From: Nitrospira sp.
GTDB taxonomy: Bacteria; Nitrospirota; Nitrospiria; Nitrospirales; Nitrospiraceae
DNA: 33,690 bases
Reading direction: 5' to 3'
NCBI GenBank assembly: GCA_030444405.1
Contig: JARFPM010000021.1
Location: forward strand, 1 to 33,690
The first letter of the stretch is position 1, and the number at the start of each line of letters is the position of its first letter. This document shows positions 1 to 9,050 of the stretch, piece after piece. The translations under genes were made by a program, and so were the position numbers. Under the pieces are notes generated by a model, which saw only the letters and a list, made by a program, of their open reading frames with translations, did no database searches and was not told where the DNA came from.

Positions 1-20
1 AATTGCGCTGCTTTCTTCAT
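1..20 (-). CDS. 5' end of an unidentified gene running off the left edge
   Basis: Only the first codons (Met-Lys-Lys-Ala-Ala-Gln) are inside the window. The call rests on a textbook Shine-Dalgarno on the minus strand, AAGGAGG at 34 to 28, seven bases from an ATG at 20-18. The Lys-Lys-Ala start would suit a signal peptide, but too little is visible to say more. The gene would lie inside the integrated element defined by the integrase and tRNA to its right. Its leader contains the 11-bp hairpin at 43-76. Function unknown. Confidence 0.5.
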
Positions 21-42
21 CCGAGTTCCTCCTTCAAAGATG

Positions 43-76
43 TGCCCCACCCCGCACAAGGCCAGGGGGTGGGGCA
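43..76. other. Perfect 11-bp inverted repeat (GC-rich hairpin)
   Basis: TGCCCCACCCC at 43-53 is exactly complementary to 66-76, with a 12-base loop. It sits directly upstream of the Shine-Dalgarno of the gene starting at 20 on the minus strand, so it would form in that gene's leader. No T-run follows on either strand, so a simple intrinsic terminator is not well supported. A leader structure or the end of an upstream minus-strand transcript are both possible. Confidence 0.5.
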
Positions 77-147
77 GAAGGAGGAGGAGGGCACAGCGCG
101 CTCGCAGCGGGCAGGCCTGAACGGAGGGAAAGAGCACCCAGCAGCTT

Positions 148-444
148 TCAGGAAGGCCTGAGTCGCTGCTCTTCAGCGATGGCCCGCCACCACTGAGGGT
201 TGAGTCTTCGCTTCTCGCCGGCGGTGACGCGGGCGCCTCTCAGGGGAACGGGGGTGTCGCTAGACTCCCCCGATTCGACATGTAGAGCATGGATGGAAAG
301 TCCGTTTGGAGCGCCATGAACAAAGGCGTCCCCGAGGTTCTTATCTGGAAGGATCGCAACGGCCCGCTTGGTGATAGACGCTTGAGAATTGTCGATCGCT
401 ACGTACGGTTCGAGGATCTGGATCTGTGAAAGTCCGAAGTATCA
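148..444 (-). pseudogene. Long open minus-strand frame with no start codon
   Basis: The minus-strand frame from about 444 to a TGA at 148-150 stays open for 98 codons with coding-like composition and a sensible C-terminus (ending near Trp-Trp-Arg-Ala-Ile-Ala-Glu-Glu-Gln). However, it contains no ATG, GTG or TTG before its last third. It may be the 3' remnant of a gene whose start was lost when the element was assembled, or simply the antisense shadow of the small plus-strand frame at 289-429, which shares its codon register. No function is proposed. Confidence 0.2.
289..429 (+). CDS. Possible 46-residue protein coupled to the excisionase gene
   Basis: ATG at 289 opens a 46-codon frame that ends with TGA at 427-429, overlapping the GTG start of the next gene (426) in a GTGA arrangement typical of translational coupling. 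The peptide is rich in charged residues and reads plausibly (ends Arg-Phe-Glu-Asp-Leu-Asp-Leu). No convincing Shine-Dalgarno precedes it, a stop lies two codons upstream, and the antisense frame is also open. I do not recognise a family. It could be a small element-encoded regulator or a chance frame. Confidence 0.35.
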   Translation: MDGKSVWSAMNKGVPEVLIWKDRNGPLGDRRLRIVDRYVRFEDLDL

Positions 445-695
445 ATGAGCCTGGCTATTTCGATCTCCAGGCACTAGCCGTGTACTCATGCTGCTCCGTT
501 CGGTGGTTGCGCAACCGGCTGGTGGACCAACAGCAGCCGCTTCCACACTACCGAGTGGAAGGCAAGGTCTTGGTAAAGCGTGAGGAGTTCGATCAGTGGA
601 TGACGATGCACCGGACGATGCAACCGGCCAACGACTTGGCTGAGCTGGTGGAGTCGGTCGTGTCCCAGATGCAGAAGCCGCAGCGGAGAGCTTGA
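426..695 (+). CDS. Excisionase/MerR-like helix-turn-helix DNA-binding protein
   Basis: This 89-residue protein has the layout of the excisionase-type HTH family (HTH_17/AlpA-like). A helix-turn-helix occupies roughly residues 13-35 (Leu-Gln-Ala-Leu-Ala-Val-Tyr then Ser-Val-Arg-Trp-Leu-Arg). A short wing with the usual Tyr-Arg-Val-Glu-Gly-Lys-Val-Leu-Val pattern follows near residues 42-51, then an acidic helix containing Phe-Asp-Gln-Trp. In mobile elements such proteins bind near the att site, steer the integrase towards excision, or repress transcription. The start is GTG, since no ATG is in frame. The integrase gene follows 13 bases after the stop, so the two are probably co-transcribed. 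The family call is fairly safe; the excision role is inferred from position. Confidence 0.75.
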   Translation: MKVRSINEPGYFDLQALAVYSCCSVRWLRNRLVDQQQPLPHYRVEGKVLVKREEFDQWMTMHRTMQPANDLAELVESVVSQMQKPQRRA

Positions 696-708
696 CAGCG
701 AGGGGCTT

Positions 709-2000
<1,292 letters not shown>

Positions 2001-2011
2001 AGTGGGGATAC

Positions 2012-2040
2012 ATGAATCATGTTAGGGCGAGGCTTGTCAA
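2012..2040 (-). promoter_or_regulatory. Sigma-70-type promoter for tRNA-Arg
   Basis: On the minus strand a perfect -35 TTGACA (2040-2035) is followed after 17 bases by a weak -10 ATTCAT (2017-2012). This places the start a few bases before the mature tRNA 5' end at 2000. The perfect -35 box and spacing support it; the -10 is poor. Confidence 0.5.
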
Positions 2041-2064
2041 GGCAGAGGGAGGCGGTCGAGGAAA

Positions 2065-2565
2065 CTACAGTCGTGCCAGAATCTCATCGGCCACTTGCGT
2101 GACAGGCTTTCCATCAGTCTCAATGACATAATCGGCAGCTGCCTGATACTTCGGTGTGCGCTCACGAAGCACATCTTGAATCTCATCCACGAAAGACTTG
2201 ACTCCAGTGATGGAAGGACGTTCGGTATCGTGAGCGATGCGCTCAGTAATCGTGCTCACTAATGCGGTCAGCCAGAATAGTCTCCCTGTTTCTTTTAACA
2301 CCTCAACATTTCGCGATCGAAGGATCGCTCCCCCGCCCGTATCGATGACCAGTCCATTCCGACCGGCCAATTCTTGACAGACCTTGGATTCGAAATCACG
2401 AAAGTGCTCCCACCCATGTTGCTCAACGATCTCGGAGATGCTCTGACCAGCTACCTTCACGATCTCGGCGTCGGTGGACACAAGGAGGCGCCCAAGACGA
2501 GCTGCCACTATTTTGCCGACGGTGCTCTTTCCCGTACCACGATAGCCGATGAGCACCACATTCAT
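2065..2565 (-). CDS. aroK: Shikimate kinase
   Basis: This 166-residue enzyme phosphorylates shikimate at the 3-hydroxyl using ATP, the fifth step of the cytoplasmic shikimate pathway. The P-loop is residues 7-15 (GYRGTGKST), the shikimate-binding Asp is at 32 (STDAE), and the Gly-Gly-Gly shikimate-binding turn follows a LVIDTGGGA segment. The lid Arg lies in the TERPSITG region. Length is normal for AroK/AroL. The start ATG overlaps the aroE stop by four bases (ATGA), so the two are translationally coupled and catalyse consecutive steps. The other aromatic genes are about 20 kb away. Confident. Confidence 0.95.
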   Translation of the reverse strand: MNVVLIGYRGTGKSTVGKIVAARLGRLLVSTDAEIVKVAGQSISEIVEQHGWEHFRDFESKVCQELAGRNGLVIDTGGGAILRSRNVEVLKETGRLFWLTALVSTITERIAHDTERPSITGVKSFVDEIQDVLRERTPKYQAAADYVIETDGKPVTQVADEILARL

Positions 2566-3416
2566 CGGAAGTGAGACTCCAATACCGTACGCATCACATC
2601 AACCGGAGCAGGCTGATTGGTCCAGAGCTCAAATTGAGCGACAGCCTGATGAAGAAACATCTCCAACCCCGGAATTGTCTTACATCCTGCATGCTTCGCA
2701 TCTTTGAGCAGTCTGGTTTCGAGTGGGTTGTAGACAATATCCATGACAGAGAGGCTGGCGTGTAGGAGTGAAGCGGGAACGCTGGTGGTATCTGCGTTCG
2801 GAGACATGCCGACAGGAGTGCAATGAATTAACACGTGCGCCTCAGGAAGAGCCCGACGAAGGGTGGTTTCATCAAGATGAAAGTCCTCAACCGTCAACGC
2901 GGACTGAGAACGAATATCCTGAGCCAAAACGGTCCGTTCAGAGTCGTCGATTCCCAGCAGCGTCAATCTTTGCACACCGGCTTCAACTGCCAGTGCGAAG
3001 GCAATTGCTCGAGCGGCACCTCCCGAACCGAGGACGACGATGTGTCTGCCCTTTAGCTCAACTCCGCCCTCCTTTAATGCCCTTAGAGCACCTGTCGCGT
3101 CCGTGTTATACCCGGTTAGCTTCCCCTTTTCAGCAACGATGGTGTTGATTGCACCGATCCGTTGAGCCGTCATCTCCACATGATCGAGAAACGGTATGGC
3201 GGCCACCTTGTGAGGAATCGTCACACTCGCTCCGCGAAAGTTTCCCAACGCCCGGAGTCCCTTGATGGCATCACCGATCGTTTCCACTTGCCAGGCAAGA
3301 TAGACAAAATTGAGCCCCAATTTGCGGAACGCGGCATTGTGAATGGCGGGCGACAGCGAATGACCAACCGGATTGCCGATCACTCCGCAAAACTGTGTCC
3401 GAGCATCAATGTCCAT
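2562..3416 (-). CDS. aroE: Shikimate dehydrogenase (NADP+)
   Basis: AroE reduces 3-dehydroshikimate to shikimate with NADPH. The 284-residue protein has the shikimate-binding N-terminal signature NPVGHSLSP (Ser20, Ser22), the catalytic Lys in VTIPHK (near residue 70) with Asn/Asp partners in NTDATG, and a Rossmann glycine motif GSGGAARA. A Shine-Dalgarno-like AGGTGAAGA sits just before the ATG. It follows the SDR gene by 44 bases and overlaps aroK by four, so the order trmI-SDR-aroE-aroK is read as one minus-strand run. Length and motifs are typical of the AroE branch rather than YdiB or SdiA. Confidence 0.95.
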   Translation of the reverse strand: MDIDARTQFCGVIGNPVGHSLSPAIHNAAFRKLGLNFVYLAWQVETIGDAIKGLRALGNFRGASVTIPHKVAAIPFLDHVEMTAQRIGAINTIVAEKGKLTGYNTDATGALRALKEGGVELKGRHIVVLGSGGAARAIAFALAVEAGVQRLTLLGIDDSERTVLAQDIRSQSALTVEDFHLDETTLRRALPEAHVLIHCTPVGMSPNADTTSVPASLLHASLSVMDIVYNPLETRLLKDAKHAGCKTIPGLEMFLHQAVAQFELWTNQPAPVDVMRTVLESHFR

Positions 3417-3460
3417 TCTTCACCTGGAACGGAGTTGTTATTGCCGGTTGGCAGCAACCA

Positions 3461-4222
3461 CTATCCTTTATAAACGGTCATGCCCCCGTCAATCGGGAAA
3501 GTCGCCCCAGTCACCCAGGCTGCTTCATCCGAGGCCAAATACAAAACCATATTCGCCACTTCTTCTGGTGTCCCAGGACGACGAATCGCATATTGCGAGA
3601 GAAGCGACTGGAGCATGTCCGGGTTCGCCATGAGGGGTGCCGCCATTGGAGTATTGATCAGAGCCGGATTGACCACATTGCAGCGGATCCCGTCTTTGGC
3701 ATAATCGATGGCAAGCGCCCTTGTAAGCGCATCGAGTCCACCTTTTGAAGCTGTGTAGGCGGATAACCCGGGGATACCAACCAAACTGGCAACGGACGAG
3801 ATGTTCACAATGGAGCCGCGTCCTTGTTTCAACATCTGCGGAACAATCGCCCGCGTCATTCGAAAAACGCCGGTGAGATTGATATCTAAGACGGTGTTCC
3901 ATGTCGCATCATCGGTCTCGTGCAACCGCTTTCCGAAATCGCCGAGCCCAGCATTGTTCACTAGGATATCAATCCGACCGAAGCTGTCGACGGTTTTTTG
4001 CACCACATCTTGCACATGCCTCTCGTCCGTGACGGACCCGGCAATAGCCAGGACTTTCCCGTTGCTCTGCTGAATAATCTTCCCCACCCGATCCAACTCC
4101 GATTGTCGGCGACCGGTTACCACCACTGACGCCCCTTCCATAGCAAAACGCTTGGCCACTGCCTCCCCAATCCCTGCATTCCCCCCCGTGATAACGGCTA
4201 CTTTTCCTTCCAACCGCTTCAT
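3461..4222 (-). CDS. SDR-family NAD(P)-dependent oxidoreductase
   Basis: A classical short-chain dehydrogenase. It has the cofactor loop TGGNAGIG at residues 12-19, NNAG at 89-92, a catalytic Ser143/Tyr156/Lys160 triad (ISS, YTASK), and the C-terminal Asp-Gly-Gly-Met segment common in FabG-like members. Arg residues after the second strand (TGRR) suggest NADP(H). Residue numbers use the ATG at 4222, which has GGAGG about nine bases upstream. A GTG at 4231 would instead overlap the trmI stop by four bases. The substrate cannot be read from the sequence. FabG, glucose dehydrogenase-like and 3-hydroxyacid dehydrogenase annotations are all possible. Its place between trmI and aroE is not informative. 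Confidence 0.88.
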   Translation of the reverse strand: MKRLEGKVAVITGGNAGIGEAVAKRFAMEGASVVVTGRRQSELDRVGKIIQQSNGKVLAIAGSVTDERHVQDVVQKTVDSFGRIDILVNNAGLGDFGKRLHETDDATWNTVLDINLTGVFRMTRAIVPQMLKQGRGSIVNISSVASLVGIPGLSAYTASKGGLDALTRALAIDYAKDGIRCNVVNPALINTPMAAPLMANPDMLQSLLSQYAIRRPGTPEEVANMVLYLASDEAAWVTGATFPIDGGMTVYKG

Positions 4223-4227
4223 TCTGC

Positions 4228-5094
4228 TCACTCCTCCTCCTCGCGTTCCGGCCCATTGACTGAAACATCCTCAGCCATTCCCCGCTCTTGCCTAGAGGTC
4301 AGTAAACCCGGCTCCACTTTCCTTGCCACCGTGATGAACCCTGAATGGGCGACCATGCGATGATCAGGCCGCACGCTCCTGCCCTGCACAGACCAGGTTC
4401 GTAGCAACGTTTCAAACGTTTCGATCATCCCGAACACCGTTGCACGTTCTAGCGCCTCAACCGTTTGTATGACTTGGGGCACGGTGGGGACAAAGCTCAA
4501 ATAGATGCCGCCCGATCGAAGCGCGGTAGCTGCATGAGGGATCACCTGCCAGGGCTCAGGTAAGTCGAGCACGACGCGGTCGAACGGCAGACCGTCTTCG
4601 AGTAACTCAAGCCCTTCGTAGGCATTCCGTCGCAGTGGGACAAGATTCGGTGGCGTCCCCAGATAGCGTTCGATGTTGGTCAACGCGGTCCGAGCAAAGT
4701 CTTCCCTCGCTTCGTAAGTCACCACCGTTCCTCGTGTCCCGACCGCCCTCAACAAGGCCATGGTCAATGCGCCAGACCCTGTACCGGCCTCAAACACACG
4801 GGCCCCGGGATACACATCGGCCCACATCGGAATCAACGCCAAGTCCTTGGGGTAGAGCACCTGAGCTCCACGCGGCATCTTCAGCACGTAGTCTCCGAAA
4901 GTAGGCCGGACAGCCAACATCTTTTTCCCGCCCGACAGGACGACGATGCTCCCATCCGGCCGCCCGATAATCGCGTCGTGAGCGATCTTCTGGCCGCTGA
5001 ATTGATAGGTTTCACCCGCCTTCAACGTCAGGGCATACTGGCGACTTTTGTGATCGACAAGATGGATGCGTTCGCCACTGGAAAATTGAGACAT
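4228..5094 (-). CDS. trmI: tRNA (adenine-58-N1)-methyltransferase, TrmI family
   Basis: This SAM-dependent methyltransferase modifies A58 in the tRNA T loop. It begins with a small beta domain (SGERIHLVDHKSRQYALTL), then a Rossmann fold with the SAM motif EAGTGSGALT, an acidic second-strand end (VTYEARED) and the LDLPEPW motif typical of the TrmI/Gcd14 group. Three in-frame starts exist: 5142, 5103 and 5094. None has a good Shine-Dalgarno. The last puts the family-typical 'GERIHLVD' a few residues from the N-terminus and gives 288 residues, so I prefer it. The tail ends in a Glu run that doubles as the GGAGG ribosome site of the SDR gene. Head-to-head with nfeD. Confidence 0.88.
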   Translation of the reverse strand: MSQFSSGERIHLVDHKSRQYALTLKAGETYQFSGQKIAHDAIIGRPDGSIVVLSGGKKMLAVRPTFGDYVLKMPRGAQVLYPKDLALIPMWADVYPGARVFEAGTGSGALTMALLRAVGTRGTVVTYEAREDFARTALTNIERYLGTPPNLVPLRRNAYEGLELLEDGLPFDRVVLDLPEPWQVIPHAATALRSGGIYLSFVPTVPQVIQTVEALERATVFGMIETFETLLRTWSVQGRSVRPDHRMVAHSGFITVARKVEPGLLTSRQERGMAEDVSVNGPEREEEE

Positions 5095-5233
5095 GGCGGG
5101 CATTCTAGGAGGTTCGTTCCGAGGTTTGCAACCGACTACCATTTCGTGACAGCATATGAAAAATAGGATCGCCAGATCTACTCGCTTTTCACACCTTCAG
5201 CGCCTGTGGCGCCTTGCGCGCATGGAGTTCTCA

Positions 5234-6571
5234 ATGCGTGGCAACATTCTTCGGTACAGAGCTTCCGGCAGACAAGCTCTTGCAGTGGCGATTCTATGGA
5301 CAGTCATCGCCCTGCGCCTGATCTTCACCGGCAGCCCGACCTATGCCGAGGAATTCGTCCTCGCCAGTTATGAGGGAGTGATCAACCCGGTGGCAGCGGA
5401 GTACCTGCACGACGCCCTCGCCTCTGCCCACTCATCGGGTGCCCAGGCTCTGATTTTCAAACTCGATACGCCCGGAGGATTGGACACCTCCATGCGCCTG
5501 ATGATCAAAGACATGACCGCCTCACCTATCCCAGTGATCGTCTTTGTAGCGCCATCTGGAGGCCGGGCTGCCTCTGCAGGCGTCTTCATTACGATGGCGG
5601 CCCATGTGGCCGCTATGGCACCCGGGACCAACATCGGAGCAGCACACCCGGTCGCAATGGGCGGCGGTGAGATGGACAACACGATGAGGGAGAAGGTGGA
5701 AAACGATGCGGCGGCTTACATCAAGAGTATCGCGGAACAGCATGGACGGAACGTATCGTGGGCCGAAGATGCGGTTCGAAAGAGCATTTCCGCAACAGAG
5801 CAAGAAGCCTTAAAACTCAAGATCATCGATATGGTAGCTGAGAACATTCCTGCTCTTTTAAAACAGCTGAATGGAAGGAAGATCTCCCTTTCGAGCGGAT
5901 CATTGACGCTATCAACCGAGGCCGCAACGCTCCACGAATTCCCGATGGGAACCCGTCTGGAATTGCTCAAGACGTTGAGTGATCCCAACATCGCCTATCT
6001 CCTGATGTCCATCGGAACCATCGGAATCATGGCGGAACTTTACAGTCCCGGGGCAATCCTGCCCGGTATCATCGGTGCCATCAGTTTGATCCTAGCCTTC
6101 TATTCACTCCAGTCACTCCCCGTGAACTACGCTGGTGCCCTTTTGGTGATACTCGGCGTCGTGTTCCTCTTGCTCGAAATTTCAGTGACCAGTTACGGAT
6201 TACTTGCACTCGGTGGCTTGGCTGCCATGACCTTAGGTGGTCTCCTCCTCATCAAGAGTGATGCACCGTTCATGCAGGTCTCCTTGTCATTTCTGTTGCC
6301 GACCGTCATAACGATCGGTGCCCTGGTCGGAACCATCATCTGGATGGTCGCCAAGGGTGGGCGCCGCGGACCAGTGACAGGAGTGGAAGCCATGATCGGA
6401 TCGATCGGGATTGCGAAAACGGATCTCAACCCGCGCGGCCAGATCGCGTTACATGGAGAGATCTGGGAGGCAATCAGCCAAACCCCGATTCGACAGGGGG
6501 AGGCCGCGCAAGTGACGTCGGTCGAAGGGCTGACAGTGAAAGTGGCCCCTTCCCACAAATTGAATGACTGA
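5234..6571 (+). CDS. nfeD: NfeD-type membrane-bound serine protease (ClpP class)
   Basis: Long-form NfeD: a signal or anchor helix (about residues 14-38), a ClpP-fold protease domain (about 40-230) with the nucleophile Ser in GRAASAG (Ser114) and a candidate basic partner in the VRKSIS segment, four to five transmembrane helices (about 255-375), and a C-terminal OB-fold NfeD domain. The family clips hydrophobic C-terminal segments of its partner stomatin and acts in membrane quality control. I place the start at ATG 5234, with GGAG six bases upstream. An ATG at 5156 would add 26 arginine-rich residues and lacks a ribosome site. The slipin gene follows 15 bases later, the classic pairing. Its promoter would lie in the 140-base divergent gap shared with trmI. 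Confidence 0.92.
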   Translation: MRGNILRYRASGRQALAVAILWTVIALRLIFTGSPTYAEEFVLASYEGVINPVAAEYLHDALASAHSSGAQALIFKLDTPGGLDTSMRLMIKDMTASPIPVIVFVAPSGGRAASAGVFITMAAHVAAMAPGTNIGAAHPVAMGGGEMDNTMREKVENDAAAYIKSIAEQHGRNVSWAEDAVRKSISATEQEALKLKIIDMVAENIPALLKQLNGRKISLSSGSLTLSTEAATLHEFPMGTRLELLKTLSDPNIAYLLMSIGTIGIMAELYSPGAILPGIIGAISLILAFYSLQSLPVNYAGALLVILGVVFLLLEISVTSYGLLALGGLAAMTLGGLLLIKSDAPFMQVSLSFLLPTVITIGALVGTIIWMVAKGGRRGPVTGVEAMIGSIGIAKTDLNPRGQIALHGEIWEAISQTPIRQGEAAQVTSVEGLTVKVAPSHKLND

Positions 6572-6586
6572 AGACAAGGAGCCGTT

Positions 6587-7333
6587 ATGTCGTTGCTTAT
6601 ACCGTTGGTCTTATTGGGGTTTGTTCTCTATGCCAGCTTCAAACGTGTCATGGAATACGAGCGGCTCGTGGTCTTTGTGCTCGGTAAGTTTCAGACGGTG
6701 AAAGGGCCCGGCATCAGACTGGTGGTGCCAGTACTCCAACAGATGGTACGGGTCAACCTACAAACCGTCACAATGGAAGTCCCCTCACAAGATGTCATCA
6801 CGCGGGACAACATTTCCGTGAAAGTGAACGCCGTCATCTTCCTCAGGGTGGTTGACCCCCAACGGGCCGTGCTCGCCGTTCAAGATTATCTGTATTCCAC
6901 GTCGCAAGTGGCCCAAACCACCCTGCGCAGTGTGCTTGGCCAAAGCCAATTTGACGATCTGCTATCGAAGCGCGACGACATCAATGCCGAACTACAACGG
7001 ATTATCGATCAACAGACCGAGCCATGGGGTGTCAAAGTCGCCGCTGTCGAGGTGAAGAACGTAGACATTCCCCAAGACATGCAACGCGCGATCGCTCGGC
7101 AAGCGGAAGCCGAGCGAGAACGGCGGGCCAAAATCATCCATGCTGAAGGCGAGTTTCAAGCCGCGCAGAAGCTTGCTGAAGCCGCGAACGTTATCAGTCA
7201 AAATCCTGCCGCCCTTCAACTGCGCTACCTCCAAACGCTTGTAGAAATCGCGGCCGAAAAGAACTCGACCACCATTTTCCCGATCCCGATTGACACGCTT
7301 GCACCATTCATCAAGGGACTGCTCCAAAAATAG
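6587..7333 (+). CDS. Slipin (stomatin-like SPFH/band 7 membrane protein)
   Basis: A 248-residue SPFH protein with a short N-terminal membrane hairpin (about 1-17) and the band-7 signature ([35 protein letters not shown]). A coiled coil rich in Ala, Glu and Arg ([22 protein letters not shown]) and a short hydrophobic C-terminus ([10 protein letters not shown]) follow. The latter matches the segment that NfeD proteases cut in studied pairs. Such proteins form oligomeric rings in membrane microdomains. AAGGAG precedes the ATG at good spacing, and the gene lies immediately after nfeD, so the two are almost certainly one transcript. Closer to bacterial/archaeal slipins than to HflK/C or flotillin. 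Confidence 0.92.
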   Translation: MSLLIPLVLLGFVLYASFKRVMEYERLVVFVLGKFQTVKGPGIRLVVPVLQQMVRVNLQTVTMEVPSQDVITRDNISVKVNAVIFLRVVDPQRAVLAVQDYLYSTSQVAQTTLRSVLGQSQFDDLLSKRDDINAELQRIIDQQTEPWGVKVAAVEVKNVDIPQDMQRAIARQAEAERERRAKIIHAEGEFQAAQKLAEAANVISQNPAALQLRYLQTLVEIAAEKNSTTIFPIPIDTLAPFIKGLLQK

Positions 7334-7440
7334 TGTGGCATTTCAGCCTGATCGTTGATGCCGATCCTACATAGATGCCGCATAAGTGCGACAGTTCTTC
7401 CATCGTTTTCTCATTAGTCCGGTCTAATCTTTCTGATTAT

Positions 7441-7469
7441 TTGAGCTGATCACACTCGCAATTTCTCAT
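7441..7469 (+). promoter_or_regulatory. Candidate promoter for the sigma-factor gene
   Basis: TTGAGC (7441-7446), a 17-base spacer and TCTCAT (7464-7469), each 4 of 6 against the sigma-70 consensus, lie in the 261-base gap between the slipin and sigma genes. The implied leader of about 120 bases contains a 7-bp inverted repeat (GGTTGAA 7523-7529 with TTCAACC 7570-7576) close to the ribosome site. The rest of the gap shows nothing recognisable. Confidence 0.3.
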
Positions 7470-7594
7470 CTTCGATCCAGCATCCCTTTTGCTTCGTAGA
7501 AGCAGTACGCAGATGATAACTCGGTTGAATCTTTTTGGCTCAATAGGGCTCAAACAAGGGTAGGTGATGTTCAACCAGAGCAAAGGGTGACACG

Positions 7595-8851
7595 ATGAAA
7601 GAAGAACTTCGATCCTCTGAGGGACTGGATATACGGACAAGGTTCGCCCCCGATGTCGATGCCGATGACGCAAAAGCAAGTGGCATGCTGGGAATGATCG
7701 GCCGTGTTGAGGCTGAGGAATCCGGCTCGGATGAGAAGACACAGACGGTCATGCGTACGAGCCGCGGCGCCAGCCCGTTTCTTTTAGAATCCCTATACTT
7801 CCGGTCGTTCGGCGAACGGGGGCTCTTGACTCGAGAAGAAGAGACCGCGATTGCGAAGCGTGTGGACCATGGAACACGTCGCATTCGGGGTGCCCTGCGT
7901 CAAGCTGTACGAGCCTTGTTCAAATCCAAACGGACGTCCGTTCTTGCAGACAGCGCTAAAGTGCTCCAAATGGTCAAGCGATTGAGCGGGCTTTCGGCTA
8001 CTGCGTTGGACAATGCCGAGAAGGCCTTAAGCACGGCCTTGAATGCGTCAGAGCCTGACTTCAAACCTGCAGCAGCCACAGCAAAGACACTGAAAACATC
8101 GCTCGATGAAATCCGCGCCGCGAGGGTCATCCTGGAGCAAGGGAAGGATGAGCTCGTGCGGTGCAATCTTCGTTTGGTGGTGGATGTTGCCAAACATTAC
8201 ACAGGGCGGGGATTGAGTCTGCTGGATCTCGTACAAGAGGGCAACATCGGCTTGATGAAAGCTGCTGAACGATATCAGTATCGAAAGGGATTCAAATTTA
8301 GCACCTACGCAACATGGTGGATTCGACAGGGCATCACTCGGGCGATTGCGGATCAGTCAAGAACGATTCGCATTCCGGTCCACCAAACCGAAGCGTCGCA
8401 TCGCATCCTCCGTGTGATGCGGAGACTTGCGCAGCAGTTTGGACGGCCCGCGCGCTTGGAAGAGATCGCTCATGTGCTGCGCATGAGACCAGAGCGGCTC
8501 CGCGAGACTGTACTGGCCTTTCAAGAACCGGTGGCCTTGGAAACTCCGATCGGTGATGGGGATACGCAGTTTGGGGATATGATTCCAGACCAGCAGGCAG
8601 TTCCACCCGACGCTCATGTCAACCGAAGTGAACTAACCGACCAACTGGACCGTATCCTAAGTACTCTCACGCCTCGCGAGCAAACCGTCATCAGGCTCCG
8701 GTTCGGGATCGGCTACGATGAAGCCAGCACCTTGGAGCAAGTCGGTCAAAGTTTGTCCGTGACACGCGAGCGTATCCGTCAAATTGAAGCAAAAGCGCTC
8801 AAGAAACTGAAGACCCCTGAAATCAAGGAGCTCTTCGCCGCCATCAAGTAG
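7595..8851 (+). CDS. Sigma-70 family RNA polymerase sigma factor (RpoD/RpoS-like)
   Basis: A 418-residue sigma factor. Region 1.2 is near residues 50-90 (LLTREEETAIAKRV). Region 2 follows at about 175-250, with NLRLVVDVAKHY, DLVQEGNIGLMKA and the -10-recognising FKFSTYATWWIRQ. Region 3 starts at IRIPVHQTE, and region 4 ends with the -35-binding helix VTRERIRQIEAKALKKLK. Region 1.1 is absent, which favours a group 2 (RpoS-like) or short primary factor. Roughly 80 residues between regions 1.2 and 2.1 are Lys/Ala/Ser-rich and not conserved in pattern. AAGGGTG precedes the ATG. A 12-bp terminator hairpin ends the unit, so it is monocistronic. Whether it is the housekeeping factor depends on whether another rpoD exists in the genome. 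Confidence 0.92.
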   Translation: MKEELRSSEGLDIRTRFAPDVDADDAKASGMLGMIGRVEAEESGSDEKTQTVMRTSRGASPFLLESLYFRSFGERGLLTREEETAIAKRVDHGTRRIRGALRQAVRALFKSKRTSVLADSAKVLQMVKRLSGLSATALDNAEKALSTALNASEPDFKPAAATAKTLKTSLDEIRAARVILEQGKDELVRCNLRLVVDVAKHYTGRGLSLLDLVQEGNIGLMKAAERYQYRKGFKFSTYATWWIRQGITRAIADQSRTIRIPVHQTEASHRILRVMRRLAQQFGRPARLEEIAHVLRMRPERLRETVLAFQEPVALETPIGDGDTQFGDMIPDQQAVPPDAHVNRSELTDQLDRILSTLTPREQTVIRLRFGIGYDEASTLEQVGQSLSVTRERIRQIEAKALKKLKTPEIKELFAAIK

Positions 8852-8868
8852 ACTCTTTGATTCACGAA

Positions 8869-8910
8869 GTTGCGAGGGTAGGTCTGTTACCCTCGCAACC
8901 CGACTTTCCT
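8869..8910 (+). terminator. Rho-independent-type terminator after the sigma-factor gene
   Basis: GTTGCGAGGGTA at 8869-8880 pairs perfectly over 12 bp with 8888-8899 across a 7-base loop, 18 bases past the stop. The following tract (CCGACTTTCCTCTT) is pyrimidine-rich rather than a pure T-run, so termination may be less than complete. Confidence 0.7.
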
Positions 8911-9050
8911 CTTGATGGTGAGTTATGCGACAATATTCCCACCATGCAGAGCCTGCTCTTTCACTCCACTACCTTCACCCTGGGAGCTGACGCGTGGTTG
9001 GCGTTTTACCCTCCTCAAGGACGGACCCGTCCCTTTGAGCGTGTAATCCC

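Noticed and set aside
5095-5233. Promoters in the trmI-nfeD divergent gap
   Set aside because: Several -10-like AT-rich hexamers occur but none has a matching -35 at 16-18 bases.
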